Assembly (NCBI GenBank): GCA_905372345.1
Contig: CAJPPE010000053.1
Span: 1 to 8,515 of the forward strand
Direction of reading: 5' to 3'
Length of the DNA: 8,515 nt
Source: an uncultured Treponema sp.
GTDB taxonomy: Bacteria > Spirochaetota > Spirochaetia > Treponematales > Treponemataceae
The notes under the pieces are model-generated. The model was not told the DNA's origin and searched no databases. It worked only from the letters and a program-made list of their open reading frames with translations. How positions within the stretch are numbered: the stretch's first letter is position 1; each line of letters opens with the position of its first letter. Shown one piece after another: positions 6,904 to 8,515 of this stretch. The translations under genes were made by a program, and so were the position numbers.

Positions 6904-6933
6904 GGGCTTAAAATCAGGTATAGGATTTAAGCC
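6887..6933 (-). terminator. Weak intrinsic terminator after the LptD-like gene
   Basis: GGCTTAAATC (6933-6924 on the minus strand) pairs with the copy at 6915-6905 with one extra base bulged and an 8-nt loop. Five nt later come TTTT (6899-6896) and, after a C, eight T's (6894-6887). The stem is mostly A-T and the U-run does not touch it, so termination may be partial, with some read-through into tex. It begins 2 nt after the LptD-like stop codon. Confidence 0.55.
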
Positions 6934-6935
6934 TT

Positions 6936-8515
6936 TTACTTTATTTCTCCGCTTGTTACAGAAAAAACATCATTCTCTTTTTTTGTTTGTACTTTAATAT
7001 CTCCTATCGGATTCCACTGAACTAAAAAAGTTATTGTAGGTTTAAGATCATAATATTTTTTGCCTGAAGTTTTACGCAAGACAGGTTGTATCGAATAAGA
7101 GAACTTCATTATCCAATCTTTTAAATAGTGAGTCAAATCAAGGGTAAGCGATTTTAACTTAAAGCCTGATTGTCTTCTTATTCTTTCATCCCAAAAATAA
7201 AAAGAGTAAGCCAAATCTTTAAACACATTTTTTTCACCCGGAATAACAATGGGAAGATTAAGAGAGTCTTGAAAATATCTTGCTATAACATCATTACGGG
7301 ATAAAGCACTAAAACTTATATCCAAAAACTCATGTATTTTAAAAACGAGTTTAGGAGAAAATGAAAATGAAGAATCCGTTATTCTTACCAAATTAAAATT
7401 GAGAGATGAGTTAAATGAAAACTGTAATTTAATTCTATTTCTCCAAGCATAAATATCAAAAGGCTTGGAAGAATTTGAAAAATTCATATCCAAAGAGCGA
7501 GGAATAAATTTTTTATTAGGCAAAGCTGTCCAGCCCGTACCCGGAATTAATTTATAAGGATTATCATAACTCATTGTATATACGGCAGATATATATTTCC
7601 ATGAAAAAGAAACGGCATATTTATCACTTCTTTTTTCTTCAATATTATAAACATAGGATTGACTTAAAGAAATGTTATAAGGAAAAGAAAAATTCAAACT
7701 TAGGTTCAACGGATCCCAAAACCATTTTTTTACGGCTTTTTCTTTTTCAAATAATTTTGTCGAAATATTAAATTTACCGTAAGGAAAAGCAAAGTTCCCT
7801 GTAAAAGAATAAGCTTCCAAAAGAGGCGCTAAATTCATAGATGAAGTAATCAATTGAGTATAGTTTTTAACATTAATTCCAAAACCTGCTGATGCAACAT
7901 GAGTCTTAATATACTCCTTATCCCACTTTGCCGGAACAGTTTCCCATTCAGGATGGGCAACTGTTCCGACAAATCTATTTTGAAGAAGAGTTTCTGAAAT
8001 AGACCATTCAACAAAGATGGGTTTAAATAAATCGTTTGAAATAAACGGACTAAGCTTTAAACTATTTGAGTTATTTAAGGCATAAACATTTAATTTATAA
8101 TTATTTAATTGAAGCTTATCGTGTTCTGTCTTGTCTTTATGCCATATATGCTTCTGATTATTACCGCTCAACTCAATCGAATTGGATAAATTCAAAAAAC
8201 CCTGATTGTACGAAAGGCGGCTGTCAATTTTAGCTTGTCCGGTTAACTTGTAATAGTTTGAATAAAAATTATTCCAATTAATATCAAAAGGCTTTTTCCA
8301 ATCTTTATGGTTAAAAATTATATCTTGAGATGCAGAGCCGTTTAGTTTATAGGTTAAATCATAATTTATTAAATTTAAAAATCGATCTGTTTTTACACTG
8401 TCAATTTTATATAAAGGAAAAAGCTCATTGGAAAAAGCCGGAAACTCATCTTTTTTCTTGTCCTTATTTGTTGCTTCATCTTTTTTATCAATGCTGTCCT
8501 CATCTTTAAAAGGAT
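6936..8515 (-). CDS. LptD/OstA-like outer-membrane beta-barrel protein, C-terminal part (runs off right edge)
   Basis: The frame is open from the right edge to the TAA at 6938-6936, giving 525 codons of the C-terminal part; the start lies outside. A TTG at 8195-8193 could be mistaken for a start, but 106 clean codons precede it in frame, with the same composition. The sequence is a run of amphipathic strands rich in alternating aromatic, Ser and Asn residues, as in a large outer-membrane barrel. The end shows the OstA/LptD-type pattern: LTLDLTHYLKDWIMKFSYS, then YDLKPTITFLVQWNPIGDIK. Near the window edge a charged, Lys/Asp-rich stretch (8445-8510) looks disordered and probably precedes the barrel or forms a loop. 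LptD inserts lipopolysaccharide into the outer leaflet; in Treponema, which lacks classical LPS, it may handle another glycolipid. The region is visibly more AT-rich than tex. Assignment to an outer-membrane barrel is firm; the LptD family is likely but not certain. Confidence 0.78.
   Translation of the reverse strand, partial: PFKDEDSIDKKDEATNKDKKKDEFPAFSNELFPLYKIDSVKTDRFLNLINYDLTYKLNGSASQDIIFNHKDWKKPFDINWNNFYSNYYKLTGQAKIDSRLSYNQGFLNLSNSIELSGNNQKHIWHKDKTEHDKLQLNNYKLNVYALNNSNSLKLSPFISNDLFKPIFVEWSISETLLQNRFVGTVAHPEWETVPAKWDKEYIKTHVASAGFGINVKNYTQLITSSMNLAPLLEAYSFTGNFAFPYGKFNISTKLFEKEKAVKKWFWDPLNLSLNFSFPYNISLSQSYVYNIEEKRSDKYAVSFSWKYISAVYTMSYDNPYKLIPGTGWTALPNKKFIPRSLDMNFSNSSKPFDIYAWRNRIKLQFSFNSSLNFNLVRITDSSFSFSPKLVFKIHEFLDISFSALSRNDVIARYFQDSLNLPIVIPGEKNVFKDLAYSFYFWDERIRRQSGFKLKSLTLDLTHYLKDWIMKFSYSIQPVLRKTSGKKYYDLKPTITFLVQWNPIGDIKVQTKKENDVFSVTSGEIK

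Noticed and set aside
6458..6997. Plus-strand open frame of 179 codons across the tex 5' end
   Set aside because: It is antisense to tex, runs through its promoter and the upstream terminator into the LptD-like gene, and encodes nothing that looks like a folded protein. Tex itself is an unmistakable family match on the other strand.
8193..8195. TTG as the start of the LptD-like gene
   Set aside because: The frame is open for 106 more codons to the window edge with matching composition and no stop. The TTG is an internal leucine.

Overview
The window is compact, low-GC chromosomal DNA that most resembles an oral Treponema (T. denticola group). This rests on gene content and composition: a YcbZ-type Lon protease, a bacteriohemerythrin, Tex and an LptD-like outer-membrane barrel, all AT-rich with ordinary Shine-Dalgarno sites. 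No database search was possible, so the genus is an inference. No mobile element, CRISPR array, tRNA or rRNA is visible.

Layout. On the minus strand, 2747 to 1 holds a Lon-family protease followed after one base by the start of xseA (exonuclease VII large subunit), which runs off the left edge. Starting 33 bp away and divergently, the plus strand carries an unrecognised membrane protein with four N-terminal helices and an alpha/beta-hydrolase-like C-terminal domain lacking an obvious catalytic serine. A complete single-domain bacteriohemerythrin follows, preceded by two adjacent small dyads and a candidate promoter. A strong two-way hairpin terminator separates hemerythrin from the convergent tex gene. 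Upstream of tex, also on the minus strand, is the C-terminal 525 codons of an LptD/OstA-like barrel protein that runs off the right edge. Its weak terminator overlaps the tex promoter.

Roles. The Lon-like protease and XseA suggest a protein and DNA quality-control pair, tightly coupled in translation. Tex is an RNA/transcription-associated housekeeping protein. The hemerythrin binds a di-iron centre and probably senses, stores or buffers oxygen in a microaerophilic or anaerobic cell. The LptD-like protein belongs to outer-membrane glycolipid export, notable in a lineage thought to lack classical LPS. Most of the window is ordinary core genome. The points most worth a second look are the tex start and promoter arrangement, the hemerythrin control region, the degenerate hydrolase-like membrane protein and the LptD-like protein. 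I do not see convincing evidence of a new multi-gene system.
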